Positions 8,406 to 16,914 are shown, counted from the first letter of the stretch. The stretch is 64,000 nt of DNA from Aquitalea palustris (GCF_003693445.1 NZ_RFAR01000007.1:1-64000); one strand, 5' to 3'. Made by a program: numbers and translations. The notes: generated from the sequence alone by a model not told the origin.

Positions 8406-9215
8406 ATGAAGCATCACCAGAAAAAACTGGGCGCGCTGGCGCTGGTCGGCCTGCTGCTGGCACAAGGCGCACTGGCTGCCGCATTGAAAATTGGCGTTAC
8501 ACCCGGCGCCTATGCCGACTCGGTACAGGTGGCCGCGCAAGAGGCGAAAAAGCAGGGGCTGGAGGTGGAGGTAGTGGAGTTTTCCGACTGGACCACCCCC
8601 AATGTTGCCTTGGCCAGCAAGGATCTGGATGCCAATTACTTCCAGCACCAGGCCTTTCTCGACAATGTGATCAAGACCCAGGGCTATCATTTCAAGCCGG
8701 TAGGCTTGGGCATCCTGGCCAATATCGGCCTGTACTCCAGCCGTATCAAGCAGTTTTCCGAGCTGAAAAGCGGTGCCAAGGTGGCCATTGCCAGCGACCC
8801 CATCAATCAGGGCCGTGGCTTGCTGTTGCTGCAAAAAGCCGGGCTGATCAAGCTGCGCGACGGCGTGGGCGCGCGTGGCAAGCTGAGCGATATTGTCAGC
8901 AATCCGCGCAAGCTGGAGTTTGTCGAGGTGGAAGGGCCGCAACTGGTGCGGGTGGTGAATGATGTCGATCTGGCGCAGGGCTATCCGCACTTCATCGTGG
9001 CGGCACATGCCTTCGACCCCGGTAGTGCGTTGATTTTCTCCGGCAAGGATGACGAGCAATACGCCCTGCGCTTTGTCGCCCGCGAAGACAATGCCCGCGA
9101 TCCGCGCCTGTTGAAGTTTGTGCAGATCTACCAGAACTCCCCGGCAGTGAAGGCGCAGATCCGCAAGTCTTACGCCAACAACGACAAGCTCTACAGCCTG
9201 GCCTGGCTTAAATGA
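8406..9215 (+). CDS. MetQ/NlpA-family ABC receptor, copy B
   Basis: A 269-residue periplasmic binding protein with signal peptide (about 1-22, LAQGALAA) and the NlpA blocks EFSDWTTPNVALASKDLDAN, YFQHQAFL and GRGLLLLQKAG. As in copy A, no lipobox cysteine. A good AAGGGA site precedes ATG 8406. No permease or ATPase follows, so it presumably delivers to the MetN/MetI pair at 2798-4553 in the same operon. It ends the operon, before the strong terminator at 9304. Confidence 0.9.
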   Translation: MKHHQKKLGALALVGLLLAQGALAAALKIGVTPGAYADSVQVAAQEAKKQGLEVEVVEFSDWTTPNVALASKDLDANYFQHQAFLDNVIKTQGYHFKPVGLGILANIGLYSSRIKQFSELKSGAKVAIASDPINQGRGLLLLQKAGLIKLRDGVGARGKLSDIVSNPRKLEFVEVEGPQLVRVVNDVDLAQGYPHFIVAAHAFDPGSALIFSGKDDEQYALRFVAREDNARDPRLLKFVQIYQNSPAVKAQIRKSYANNDKLYSLAWLK

Positions 9216-9303
9216 ACAGCCGTGGCTTCGCTAGGTTAGCGGCCATGACAAGCCGGCCACACCGACCCCAAGCGCGTTAAAGCCGCTGCAATGACGATGT
9301 ATC

Positions 9304-9340
9304 CGACAGGCACTCCCCTTGGGGGAGTGCCTGTCGTCTT
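9304..9340 (+). terminator. Strong intrinsic terminator ending the first sulfur operon
   Basis: Fifteen-bp perfect stem (9304-9318 with 9322-9336) and a three-base loop, followed by T, C and four T. It isolates the first operon from the sigma54 promoter region that fills the rest of the 332-bp gap before 9548. Confidence 0.9.
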
Positions 9341-9397
9341 TTGTGGTGGCCAGCGGTGATATCGGATTTTCTGCTTTGATTTCCCGTATTGCTGCAG

Positions 9398-9443
9398 TGC
9401 TGCACAAGCAGCAGTCGGCCAGCAGGGTGGTGCGGCAGCAGCA
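9398..9443 (+). promoter_or_regulatory. Putative activator (UAS) dyads, pair upstream of the sfnG operon
   Basis: Two dyads of the form TGCTGC-N4-GCAGCA: a perfect one at 9398-9413 (spacer ACAA) and one with a single mismatch at 9428-9443 (TGGTGC half, spacer GGCA). They are 30 bp apart start to start, about three helical turns, and centred about 120 and 90 bp before the predicted transcription start. The same motif precedes two other sigma54-type promoters in this window. Binding by the SfnR-like activator is inferred. Confidence 0.6.
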
Positions 9444-9498
9444 GCCGCTGCACAGGCAAAAAATCATGCAAGATGTTGATAATTAAGGAAATAAAAGC

Positions 9499-9514
9499 TG
9501 GCACGCTTACTGCT
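9499..9514 (+). promoter_or_regulatory. Sigma54 (-24/-12) promoter of the msuE-sfnG operon
   Basis: TGGCACG-CTTA-CTGCT matches the consensus TGGCACG-N4-TTGCW at all but one position, with the required spacing between the invariant GG and GC. It is 33 bases upstream of ATG 9548, giving a leader of about 20 bases. Confidence 0.82.
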
Positions 9515-9547
9515 AATCATTAGGCAGACCCTGATGATGGAGCAGTC

Positions 9548-10132
9548 ATGAGCCACACCTTCAATATCGTTGCCGTTTCCGGCAGCCTGCAGCGCCCCTC
9601 GCGCACCCTGGCGCTGGTACAAGCCGTACTGGCGGAATTGTCCGGCCACCTGCCGCTGCACGCCCGCGTGATCGAACTGGGCGAGCTGGCTCCGCACTAC
9701 GGTGCTGTTACCCGCCCGGCCGACTTGCCGGACACCGTGCGCGAAGCCATTCAGGCGGTGGAGCAGGCTGATTTGCTGATTGTCGCCAGCCCGGTTTACC
9801 GCGCCAGCTACACCGGCCTGTTCAAGCATTTCTTTGATTTCGTGCATCACGAAGCCCTGTTCGACCTGCCGGTGCTGCTGGCTGCCACCGGTGGCAGCGA
9901 GCGCCATGCGCTGGTGATCGAACATCAGCTGCGCCCCTTGTTCAGCTTCTTCCAGGCGCAAACCCTGCCGCTGGGTATCTACGCCGCCGAGGCCGACTTT
10001 ACCGACTACCAGGTCAGCGACAGCGCCTTGCAGGCCCGCATCCGTCTGGCGGTGGAGCGCGCCTTGCCGCTGATCAGCCATCGCCAGCCGCTGATTGCCA
10101 GCACAGATGCTGCTGTCGCTGCCCCTGTTTGA
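9548..10132 (+). CDS. msuE: NAD(P)H-dependent FMN reductase (MsuE/SsuE family)
   Basis: A 194-residue flavodoxin-like FMN reductase. The N-terminal phosphate loop VSGSLQRPSRT (about 9-20) and the ASPVYRASYTGLFKHFFD block (about 81-98) are the SsuE/MsuE signature. It would provide FMNH2 to SfnG encoded 55 bases downstream, and to the other FMNH2-dependent enzymes of the region. First gene after the sigma54 promoter; GGAGCAGTC precedes the ATG. The symbol follows the sfnG-linked reductase; SsuE would be an equally fair label on sequence alone. Confidence 0.88.
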   Translation: MSHTFNIVAVSGSLQRPSRTLALVQAVLAELSGHLPLHARVIELGELAPHYGAVTRPADLPDTVREAIQAVEQADLLIVASPVYRASYTGLFKHFFDFVHHEALFDLPVLLAATGGSERHALVIEHQLRPLFSFFQAQTLPLGIYAAEADFTDYQVSDSALQARIRLAVERALPLISHRQPLIASTDAAVAAPV

Positions 10133-10187
10133 ATCAAGCCCGTCTTGCCCACTTTGAATTGCCTACTTTAACTCGCGGAGAAATCAC

Positions 10188-11291
10188 ATGAGCCAAGCAC
10201 AAAACGCCATCAAGTTTGCCTACTGGGTACCCAATGTCAGCGGTGGTCTGGTGGTCAGCAAGATCGAACAGCGCACCAGCTGGGATATCGACTACAACCG
10301 CAAGCTGGCGCAAATCGCCGAGAAGGCTGGCTTTGAATATGCGCTGTCGCAAATCCGCTTTACCGCCGGTTATGGCGCGGAATACCAGCACGAGTCGGTT
10401 TCCTTCAGCCATGCGCTGCTGGCCGCCACTGAAAAACTGCGGGTAATTGCCGCCATTCTGCCCGGCCCGTGGACCCCGGCGGTGCTGGCCAAGCAGATTG
10501 CCACCATCGACCACCTCACCGGTGGCCGCGTCGCCGTCAATATCGTTTCCGGCTGGTTCCAGGGCGAATTCACTGCCATTGGCGAACCGTGGCTGGAGCA
10601 TGACGAACGCTATCGCCGTTCGGAAGAATTCATCCGCGTGCTCAAGGGCATCTGGACCCAGGACAACTTCAGCTTCAAGGGCGATTTCTACCGCTTCAGC
10701 GACTACACCCTGAAGCCGAAACCGCTGCAACAGCCGCACCCGGAAATCTTCCAGGGTGGCAGCTCGCGTGCCGCGCGTGACATGGCTTCGCGTGTGTCCG
10801 ACTGGTACTTCACCAACGGCAATACGGTAGAGGGCATCAAGGCGCAGGTGGATGACATCCGCGCCAAGGCAGCAGTCAACGGCCATCAGGTCAAGATTGG
10901 CGTCAACGCCTTCATCATTGCCCGCGATACCGAAGAAGAAGCCCGCGCCGTGCTGGCCGAAATCATCGACAAGGCCGACCCGGAAGCTGTCAATGCCTTT
11001 GGCGATGCGGTGAAGCAGGCCGGTCAGGCCAGCCCGGAAGGCGAGGGCAACTGGGCCAAGTCCACTTTTGAAGACCTGGTGCAGTACAACGACGGCTTCA
11101 AGACCAATCTGATCGGCACCCCGCAGCAGATTGCCGAGCGCATCGTCGCCCTGAAGGCGGTGGGGGTGGACCTGGTGCTGGGCGGCTTCCTGCACTTCCA
11201 GGAAGAAGTGGCCTACTTCGGCGAAAAAGTGCTGCCGCTGGTGCGTGAGCTGGAAGCGCGCGCCAAAGCGCACGAAGCCGTAGCCGCCTGA
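10188..11291 (+). CDS. sfnG: FMNH2-dependent dimethylsulfone monooxygenase SfnG
   Basis: A 367-residue luciferase-like monooxygenase. In Pseudomonas, SfnG converts dimethylsulfone to methanesulfinate using FMNH2 and O2. The start block KFAYWVPNVSGGLVVSKIEQ, the IDHLTGGRVAVNIVSGWFQG core (near 105) and FQGGSSRAARDMASRVSDWY (near 185) fit SfnG closely, as does the length. CGGAG lies before ATG 10188. The linked FMN reductase and upstream sigma54 promoter match the known SfnR-dependent control of sfnG in Pseudomonas. Confidence 0.93.
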   Translation: MSQAQNAIKFAYWVPNVSGGLVVSKIEQRTSWDIDYNRKLAQIAEKAGFEYALSQIRFTAGYGAEYQHESVSFSHALLAATEKLRVIAAILPGPWTPAVLAKQIATIDHLTGGRVAVNIVSGWFQGEFTAIGEPWLEHDERYRRSEEFIRVLKGIWTQDNFSFKGDFYRFSDYTLKPKPLQQPHPEIFQGGSSRAARDMASRVSDWYFTNGNTVEGIKAQVDDIRAKAAVNGHQVKIGVNAFIIARDTEEEARAVLAEIIDKADPEAVNAFGDAVKQAGQASPEGEGNWAKSTFEDLVQYNDGFKTNLIGTPQQIAERIVALKAVGVDLVLGGFLHFQEEVAYFGEKVLPLVRELEARAKAHEAVAA

Positions 11292-11305
11292 CAGGAGCAA
11301 GGGTG

Positions 11306-12481
11306 ATGAAGCGACATCAGGAAGCTCCGCAGCCAGCCAGCACCAGCCTGCCAGCCTGGCTGGCATGGCAGGCCCAGCAACAGCCGCAGGCCATTGCCTT
11401 GCGCCACAAGCGGCTGGGCATCTGGCAGCAATGGCGCTGGGTCGAGCTGCAGCAGCAGGTGGCTGCACTGGCGGCTGGCCTGGCGGCGCAAGGCTTTGCG
11501 GCCGGGCACAGCCTGGTGTTGCTCAGTCACCCGCGTCCCGAAGTGCTGCTGCTGAGCCTGGCAGCGCAGTGGCTGGGCGGCGAGGCGGTGGCGCTGGACC
11601 CGCACCAGCCGGCGCGCGACTTGCAGGCCATTTTGCAGCATTTACAGCCGCGCTGGCTGCTGGTGGAGGATGCCGAGGCCCTCAATAGCCTGCCGTGCGA
11701 CCTGCCCAGCCCCGCGCTATTGCTCTACGCCGAAGGGCGTGGCTTGCAGCAGCGGGTAGGGCCGGGCTGGCTGTCGGTAGCCCAGTTGCAGCAAGCAGGC
11801 GCGGCCTTGCCTGCGCCCGCGCTGCTGGCCAGTAACAGCGCGGTGGCCTTCCGCTTCTGGCGCGTGGATGGCCGGGGCGAGCTGCAACAGCAGGCCTTGC
11901 AGCATGGCCATTTGCTGCAGGCGGGCAGCCAGCTGTTACAGGCCGAGGGCCTGACTGCCAATGAAGACGCCCTGGCCTCGCGTGCCTTTGCCAGTTCCGC
12001 CCAGGTGCGCTACCTGCTGGCACCGTGGCTGCAAGCCGGTTTCCGGCTGAATTTCCCGGAAAACCTGGCCACGCGCGACAACGACCGCCGCGAACTGGGG
12101 CCCACCCTGGTGGCCGGTACGCGGGAAACCTACAGCCGGCTGGAACAACTGGCACGCAGCCGTCTGCCACCTACTGGCAGCTGGCAACGCGCGCTGGTGG
12201 ACCGGGTGCTGCAGCCGGACGCCGGGCGCTTCTGGCGCTGGGCCGGGTATTACAGCGTGATTCGCCCGCTGCGCGACGTGCTGGGCTTCAGCCGTACCCG
12301 GGTGCCGTTGCTGCTGGGTGTGCCGCTAGCGGAAAACACCCGCCACTTCTTTGCCGTGCTGGGGGTAGATGTGCGCAACTGGCCGGACAACGCCGAGTGG
12401 CAGCAACGGCCGCTGCAAGCCGAAGCGGAAAGCGGCACACGTCAATGGCTGCAAAGCGGTACGCCACCGTTGCAAGCCTGA
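11306..12481 (+). CDS. Degenerate acyl-CoA-ligase-like protein (probable pseudoenzyme)
   Basis: A 391-residue protein resembling the N-terminal domain of long-chain acyl-CoA synthetases that accompany Liv-type ABC genes. Residues about 12-150 follow the ligase N-terminus (WRWVELQQQVAALAAGLAAQ, VLLSHPRPEVLLLSLAAQWL) and about 225-350 follow its middle (LQAGFRLNFPENL, RELGPTLVAGTRETYSRLE, PLRDVLGFSRTRVPLLLGVP). At the place expected for the ATP-binding P-loop (YTSGTTGxPKG) it reads AFRFWRVDGRGEL, and the frame ends where the GQTE motif and C-terminal lid should begin. Family members are about 600 residues or more. AGGAG is correctly spaced for ATG 11306; a GTG three bases earlier is possible. 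It is probably catalytically dead. An ORF this long with plausible codon use suggests retention rather than fresh decay. Confidence 0.72.
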   Translation: MKRHQEAPQPASTSLPAWLAWQAQQQPQAIALRHKRLGIWQQWRWVELQQQVAALAAGLAAQGFAAGHSLVLLSHPRPEVLLLSLAAQWLGGEAVALDPHQPARDLQAILQHLQPRWLLVEDAEALNSLPCDLPSPALLLYAEGRGLQQRVGPGWLSVAQLQQAGAALPAPALLASNSAVAFRFWRVDGRGELQQQALQHGHLLQAGSQLLQAEGLTANEDALASRAFASSAQVRYLLAPWLQAGFRLNFPENLATRDNDRRELGPTLVAGTRETYSRLEQLARSRLPPTGSWQRALVDRVLQPDAGRFWRWAGYYSVIRPLRDVLGFSRTRVPLLLGVPLAENTRHFFAVLGVDVRNWPDNAEWQQRPLQAEAESGTRQWLQSGTPPLQA

Positions 12482-12503
12482 ATCAAGAAATGGAAACCAC
12501 ACT

Positions 12504-13286
12504 ATGTCCCAGACCGTAGCGCCCTTGCTGAGCCTGGCGCACATCTCCCTGAGCTTCAAGGGTGTCAAGGCGGTGACCGACATCGGCTTTGACGTGGCCG
12601 AAGGGGAGATCTGCGCGCTGATCGGCCCCAATGGCGCGGGCAAAAGCTCCTTGCTCAATGTCATCAACGGGGTGTACCAGCCGCAGCAAGGGGAAATCCG
12701 CTTTGCCGGGCGCGCCCGCCGCGCCATGCAGCCGCACGAAGCGGCGGTGGCAGGCATTGCCCGCACCTTTCAGAACATTGCGCTGTTCAAGGGCATGAGT
12801 GTGCTGGACAACATCCTCACCGGCCGCAACCTGGCCAGCCGCAGCAGCTGGCTGGAACAGGCTTTCCGGCTGGGCCGTGCGGAGGCCGATGAAGAAGCCC
12901 AGCGCGCGGTAGCCGAGGAGGTGATTGCCTTCCTGCGCCTGCAAGCCTGGCGCCATACCCCGGTGGGCCAGCTGCCCTATGGCCTGCAAAAGCGGGTGGA
13001 ACTGGGGCGCGCATTGGCAGCCCGGCCACGCCTGCTGTTGCTGGATGAACCCATGGCCGGGATGAACCGCGAGGAAAAGCGCGAGATGAGCCAGTTCATC
13101 CGCGAGGTCAACCAGGTGTTCGGCACCACCATCGTGCTGATCGAGCACGATATCGGCGTGGTGATGGAACTGTCCGACCACGTGGTAGTGCTGGACTACG
13201 GCCGCAAGATCGGCGATGGCGAGCCCGCAGCGGTGCGTGCGCTGCCGGAGGTGATTGCCGCCTATCTGGGCCAGCAGCGCCACTGA
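12504..13286 (+). CDS. LivG-like branched-chain-type ABC ATPase
   Basis: A 260-residue ATPase of the Liv/Urt type. Walker A GPNGAGKSS (about 38-46), Q loop RTFQNIALF, signature region LPYGLQKRVELGRAL, Walker B LLLLDEPMAGM and the H-loop LIEHDIGVVM are intact; the LivG-specific insertion with SWLEQAFRLGRAEADEEA is present. The ATG at 12504 lies 22 bases past the ligase-like gene. Together with the LivF-like ATPase at 16159 it should power the fused permease. Confidence 0.9.
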   Translation: MSQTVAPLLSLAHISLSFKGVKAVTDIGFDVAEGEICALIGPNGAGKSSLLNVINGVYQPQQGEIRFAGRARRAMQPHEAAVAGIARTFQNIALFKGMSVLDNILTGRNLASRSSWLEQAFRLGRAEADEEAQRAVAEEVIAFLRLQAWRHTPVGQLPYGLQKRVELGRALAARPRLLLLDEPMAGMNREEKREMSQFIREVNQVFGTTIVLIEHDIGVVMELSDHVVVLDYGRKIGDGEPAAVRALPEVIAAYLGQQRH

Positions 13287-13361
13287 AACCTGTTTATCCG
13301 TATCCACCTTGTTCCCGCCGGTATTCCCGCGCGGGGCGGGGACCTGTAAGGGGGCTGTCTG

Positions 13362-14678
13362 ATGTCGTTTTTCATGGAAGTACTGCTCGGCGGCTTGCTG
13401 GCCGGGGTGATGTACTCGCTGGTGGCCATCGGCTTCGTGCTGATCTACAAGGCCAGCGGGGTCTTCAATTTTGCCCAGGGTTCGATGGTGCTGTTTGCCG
13501 CACTCACCTTTGTCAGCCTGCTGGAGCGTGGCCTGCCATTTTGGTTGGCCTTTGTGCTGAGCCTATTGTCCATGCTGCTGCTGGCGCTGTTGCTGGAGCG
13601 GCTGGTGCTGCGCCATCTGGTGAACCGGCCGCCCATCACCCTGTTCATGGCTACGCTGGGTCTGAGCTATGTGGTGGAAGGCGTGGCCCAGGCGCTGTGG
13701 GCCTTGCTGGCGCTGGCCTTCGGCTTGCTGCCCTTTATCGGTAACGACTACTGGTTCAGCGCCATTCTGATTCCCTTCCTGGTGTTGTCACTGGCCGGGC
13801 TGGGGCTGAACCTGCTCACCGGCTATGCCGGTCAGCTGTCGCTGGGTTCGGCCGCTTTCATGGCGGTGGGGGCGTTTGCCAGTTACAAGCTGCAATTCCT
13901 GCTGCCGGGCCTGCCGCTTTTGCTCAGTTTTGTTGCCGGTGGCGTGGTGGCAGCGGCAGTGGGGGTGGTGTTTGGCCTGCCCAGCCTGCGCATCAAGGGC
14001 TTTTATCTGCTGGTGTCCACGCTGGCGGCACAGTTTTTTGTTGAATGGCTGCTGACCAAATTTGCCTGGTTCTCCAACGGTAACGAATCCGGCGTCATCA
14101 CCGCGCCGCCGCTGCTGGTGGCCGGTCACGATTTTGGCAGCCCGGCCGGGCGTTATCTGCTCACGCTGAGCGTGGTGCTGCCGCTGTTTGTGCTGGCGGG
14201 CAATCTGGTACGCAGCAGTCTGGGTCGCAACTGGATGGCGGTGCGTGACATGGATACCGCTGCGGCTGTCATCGGTATTCCCATCCTGCGCACCAAACTG
14301 CTGGCCTTTGCCATCAGCTCTTTCATCCTGGGGGTGGCCGGTTCCCTGTGGGCGTTTACCTATCTGGGCACGGTGGAGCCGCATGGCTTTGATCTCAGCC
14401 GCTCGTTTCAGGTGCTGTTCATCATCATCCTGGGCGGCATGGGCAGCATTCTGGGTAATTTCCTGGGCGCGGCCTTCATCGTGCTGCTGCCCATCGTGCT
14501 GTCCATCCTGTCCGGCAGCTTGCTCAGCGGAGTACTGCCCGCCGGCCAGCTGGAGAACCTGCAAAAAATCATCTTTGGCGTGCTGATCATCCTGTTCCTG
14601 ATCAAGGAGCCGGACGGTCTGGCGCGGCTGTGGCAAGGCTGGCGCGCCCGCGCCCGGCTGTGGCCACTGCGTTTCTGA
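13362..14678 (+). CDS. LivH-LivM fusion permease with truncated LivH part
   Basis: A 438-residue inner-membrane protein. Residues 1-110 match the start of LivH-type permeases (LLGGLLAGVMYSLVAIGFVL, FNFAQGSMVLFAALT, TLFMATLGLSYVVEGVAQAL). From about 113 the sequence is LivM-like (FGLLPFIGNDYWFSAILIPF, LNLLTGYAGQLSLGSAAFMA, PSLRIKGFYLLVSTLAAQFF, EAA-like loop RNWMAVRDMDTAAAVIGI) to its normal end. LivH is normally about 290-300 residues and LivM about 330, encoded separately, so roughly 180 LivH residues are missing. ATG 13362 has TAAGGGGG upstream. Order ligase-LivG-permease-receptor-LivF otherwise matches a standard six-gene cassette. It may act as a homodimer or be an impaired transporter. 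Confidence 0.82.
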   Translation: MSFFMEVLLGGLLAGVMYSLVAIGFVLIYKASGVFNFAQGSMVLFAALTFVSLLERGLPFWLAFVLSLLSMLLLALLLERLVLRHLVNRPPITLFMATLGLSYVVEGVAQALWALLALAFGLLPFIGNDYWFSAILIPFLVLSLAGLGLNLLTGYAGQLSLGSAAFMAVGAFASYKLQFLLPGLPLLLSFVAGGVVAAAVGVVFGLPSLRIKGFYLLVSTLAAQFFVEWLLTKFAWFSNGNESGVITAPPLLVAGHDFGSPAGRYLLTLSVVLPLFVLAGNLVRSSLGRNWMAVRDMDTAAAVIGIPILRTKLLAFAISSFILGVAGSLWAFTYLGTVEPHGFDLSRSFQVLFIIILGGMGSILGNFLGAAFIVLLPIVLSILSGSLLSGVLPAGQLENLQKIIFGVLIILFLIKEPDGLARLWQGWRARARLWPLRF

Positions 14679-14740
14679 GCGTTTTTGTCTTGTTGTTTCC
14701 GTTAGCAGTTTTGTCTACTGAACCAGGGAGTTTACCCATA

Positions 14741-16075
14741 ATGAAAAATCATCTGCACACACTGAAAGGGGCGGTCGTACTGGCATTGGGCCTGGCGGCC
14801 GCATCGGCCACGGCACAGGCGGGCGGCGAGCAGTATTTCCCGCTGCAAAGCTACCGCGTGGGGCCGTATGCGGCTGGCGGCACCGGCTTTTTTGGTGGCT
14901 TCATTGATTACCTGCAGTACGTGAATATCAAGGAAGGTGGCGTCAACGGCGTCAAGCTGACCTGGAGTGAGTGCGAAACCGAATACGTGGTGGAAAAAGG
15001 GGTGGAGTGCTACGAGCGGCTGAAAAAGGGCCTGAACGGCGCACCGGCTGCTGCCACCAACCCGCTGTCGGTGGGCATTGCCTATGCCACGCTGGAGCGC
15101 TCCACCGCCGACAAGCTGCCGCTGATCACCATCAACCACGGCCGTACCGACTCCACCGACGGCAGCGTGTTTCCCTATGTGTTCCCGTTGCAGCTGAACC
15201 CGTACTCCGAGGTGTCGGCCATCATCAACTACATCGGCCAGAAATCCGGTGGCCTGGCCAAGCTGAAGGGCAAGAAGATTGCCGTGCTCTACCACGGCTC
15301 GCCTTATGGCAAGGAAACCAACCCCATCCTGGAGCTGCTGTCGAAGAAATACGGCTTCCAGCTGGTATCGCTGGAAGTGCCACATCCGGGTAACGAGCAG
15401 CAGTCGCAATGGCTGACCATCCGCCAGCAAAAGCCGGACTGGGTGATCCTGCGCGGCTGGGGCGTGATGAACCCGGTGGCGCTGAAAACCGCGCAGAAAA
15501 CCGGTTATCCGGCTGACCACATCATCGGCAATATCTGGAGCAACTCGGAAGAAGACGCCGCCCCGGCCGGTGCCGCTGCCAAGGGTTTCATCTCCATCAC
15601 CACCCATCCTTCCGGCAGCCAGTTCCCGGTGCTGCAAGGCATCAAGAAAACCGTGCTGGATGCGGGCAAGGGCAATCTGGCCGACCCCAAGCGCTTTGGC
15701 ACGGTGTATTACAACCTGGGCGTGGTCAACGGCATCCTGAACGTGGAAGCCGTGCGTCTGGCGCAGGCCAAGTTCGGCAAGAAACCGCTGACCGGCGAGC
15801 AAGTGCGCTGGGGCTTCGAGCACCTGCACTTTGACGACAAGCGCCTGAAGGAAGTGGGCGCGCTGGGCCTGTTGCAACCGCTGCAACTGAGCTGCGCCGA
15901 CCACGAAGGCGGCGGCGCGGTGCGCTTCCAGCAGTGGGACGGCCAGCAGTGGAAAGTGATTTCGCCGTGGGTACAGGCCGACCGCAAGCTGCTGCGCCCC
16001 ATCATCGAGGACTCCTCGCACAAGTACGCCAAGGAAAAGGGCATCACCCCGCGCGATTGCAGCAAGGAATCGTGA
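14741..16075 (+). CDS. Liv-type ABC substrate-binding protein
   Basis: A 444-residue periplasmic receptor of the type-I Leu/Ile/Val family. Signal peptide about 1-27 (LGLAAASATAQA). The mature part begins GGEQYFPLQSYRVGPYAAGG; GKKIAVLYHGSPYGKE and TIRQQKPDWVILRGWGVMNP are typical of the second lobe. ATG 14741 is preceded by AGGGAGTTTACCCATA; a longer frame start at 14630 lies inside the permease gene and would bury the signal peptide. Ligand unknown. The usual family ranges from amino acids to amides and aromatic acids; next to sfnG a sulfur-containing ligand is plausible but only inferred. Confidence 0.88.
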   Translation: MKNHLHTLKGAVVLALGLAAASATAQAGGEQYFPLQSYRVGPYAAGGTGFFGGFIDYLQYVNIKEGGVNGVKLTWSECETEYVVEKGVECYERLKKGLNGAPAAATNPLSVGIAYATLERSTADKLPLITINHGRTDSTDGSVFPYVFPLQLNPYSEVSAIINYIGQKSGGLAKLKGKKIAVLYHGSPYGKETNPILELLSKKYGFQLVSLEVPHPGNEQQSQWLTIRQQKPDWVILRGWGVMNPVALKTAQKTGYPADHIIGNIWSNSEEDAAPAGAAAKGFISITTHPSGSQFPVLQGIKKTVLDAGKGNLADPKRFGTVYYNLGVVNGILNVEAVRLAQAKFGKKPLTGEQVRWGFEHLHFDDKRLKEVGALGLLQPLQLSCADHEGGGAVRFQQWDGQQWKVISPWVQADRKLLRPIIEDSSHKYAKEKGITPRDCSKES

Positions 16076-16094
16076 TGGCCTGAGCCCGTCCACG

Positions 16095-16123
16095 CCCGGC
16101 GCGGCTTGCTGCGCCGGGTTTTT
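16095..16123 (+). terminator. Intrinsic terminator inside the Liv cassette
   Basis: Eight-bp perfect stem CCCGGCGC / GCGCCGGG, eight-base loop, then five T. It lies between the receptor gene and livF, so livF would be transcribed by read-through or from its own promoter. Confidence 0.8.
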
Positions 16124-16158
16124 GTCACCCGGTTTTTGACGGATTGCGGAGTTGAATC

Positions 16159-16914
16159 ATGAGCCAGCCCTTACTACAGGTGGAAGGCATTCAGGTGGTG
16201 TACAACCAGGCCATTCTGGCCGTGGCCAGTGTTTCCTTGCAGGTGGACGCAGGGCAGATCGTGGCCTTGCTGGGGGCCAATGGCGCAGGCAAAAGCAGCA
16301 CGCTCAAGGCGATTGCCGGGCTGGTAAACGCCGAGCGTGGCTGCCTGCAGCAAGGGCGCATTGTCTATGCCGGGCAGGATGTCAGCCACACTGCCCCGCA
16401 TGAGCTGGTGCAGCAAGGGCTGGTGCAGGTGCTGGAAGGGCGGCATTGCTTTGCCCACCTGACGGTAGAGGAAAACCTGCTGACCGGCGCCTTCGTGCGC
16501 AAGCCCAGCCGCGCGGCCTTGCAGCAGGATCTGGAGCGCATCTACCAGTATTTCCCGCGTCTGAAAGAGCGCCGTCGCTCGCAGGCCGGTTATACCTCGG
16601 GCGGCGAGCAGCAGATGGTGGCCATCGGCCGCGCACTGATGGCCGCACCTCGGCTGGTGTTGCTGGATGAACCCTCGATGGGCCTGGCACCGAAAATCGT
16701 CGAGGAAATTTTCGAGATCCTGCAGGCGCTGAACCAGCAGGAAGGGGTGAGCTTTCTGCTGGCCGAGCAGAACGCCAACCTGGCCTTGCACTACAGCCAT
16801 CAGGCTTATCTGCTGGAAAACGGCCATGTGGCACTGTCGGGCAGTTCGGCCGAACTGGCCGCGCGTGAAGATGTGCATCAGTTCTATCTGGGCGGCAGTG
16901 TCGAGGCGGCCTGA
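16159..16914 (+). CDS. LivF-like branched-chain-type ABC ATPase
   Basis: A 251-residue ATPase of the LivF group. Walker A GANGAGKSSTLKAI (about 38-51), signature SGGEQQMVAIGRALM (about 145-159), Walker B LVLLDEPSMGLAPKIVEEIF and H-loop LAEQNANLALHYSHQAYLLE are all intact. CGGAG precedes ATG 16159. It completes the Liv-type cassette begun at 11306. Confidence 0.92.
   Translation: MSQPLLQVEGIQVVYNQAILAVASVSLQVDAGQIVALLGANGAGKSSTLKAIAGLVNAERGCLQQGRIVYAGQDVSHTAPHELVQQGLVQVLEGRHCFAHLTVEENLLTGAFVRKPSRAALQQDLERIYQYFPRLKERRRSQAGYTSGGEQQMVAIGRALMAAPRLVLLDEPSMGLAPKIVEEIFEILQALNQQEGVSFLLAEQNANLALHYSHQAYLLENGHVALSGSSAELAAREDVHQFYLGGSVEAA

Noticed and set aside
11303-11305. GTG start for the ligase-like gene
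   Set aside because: The ATG three bases later has the better distance to AGGAG.
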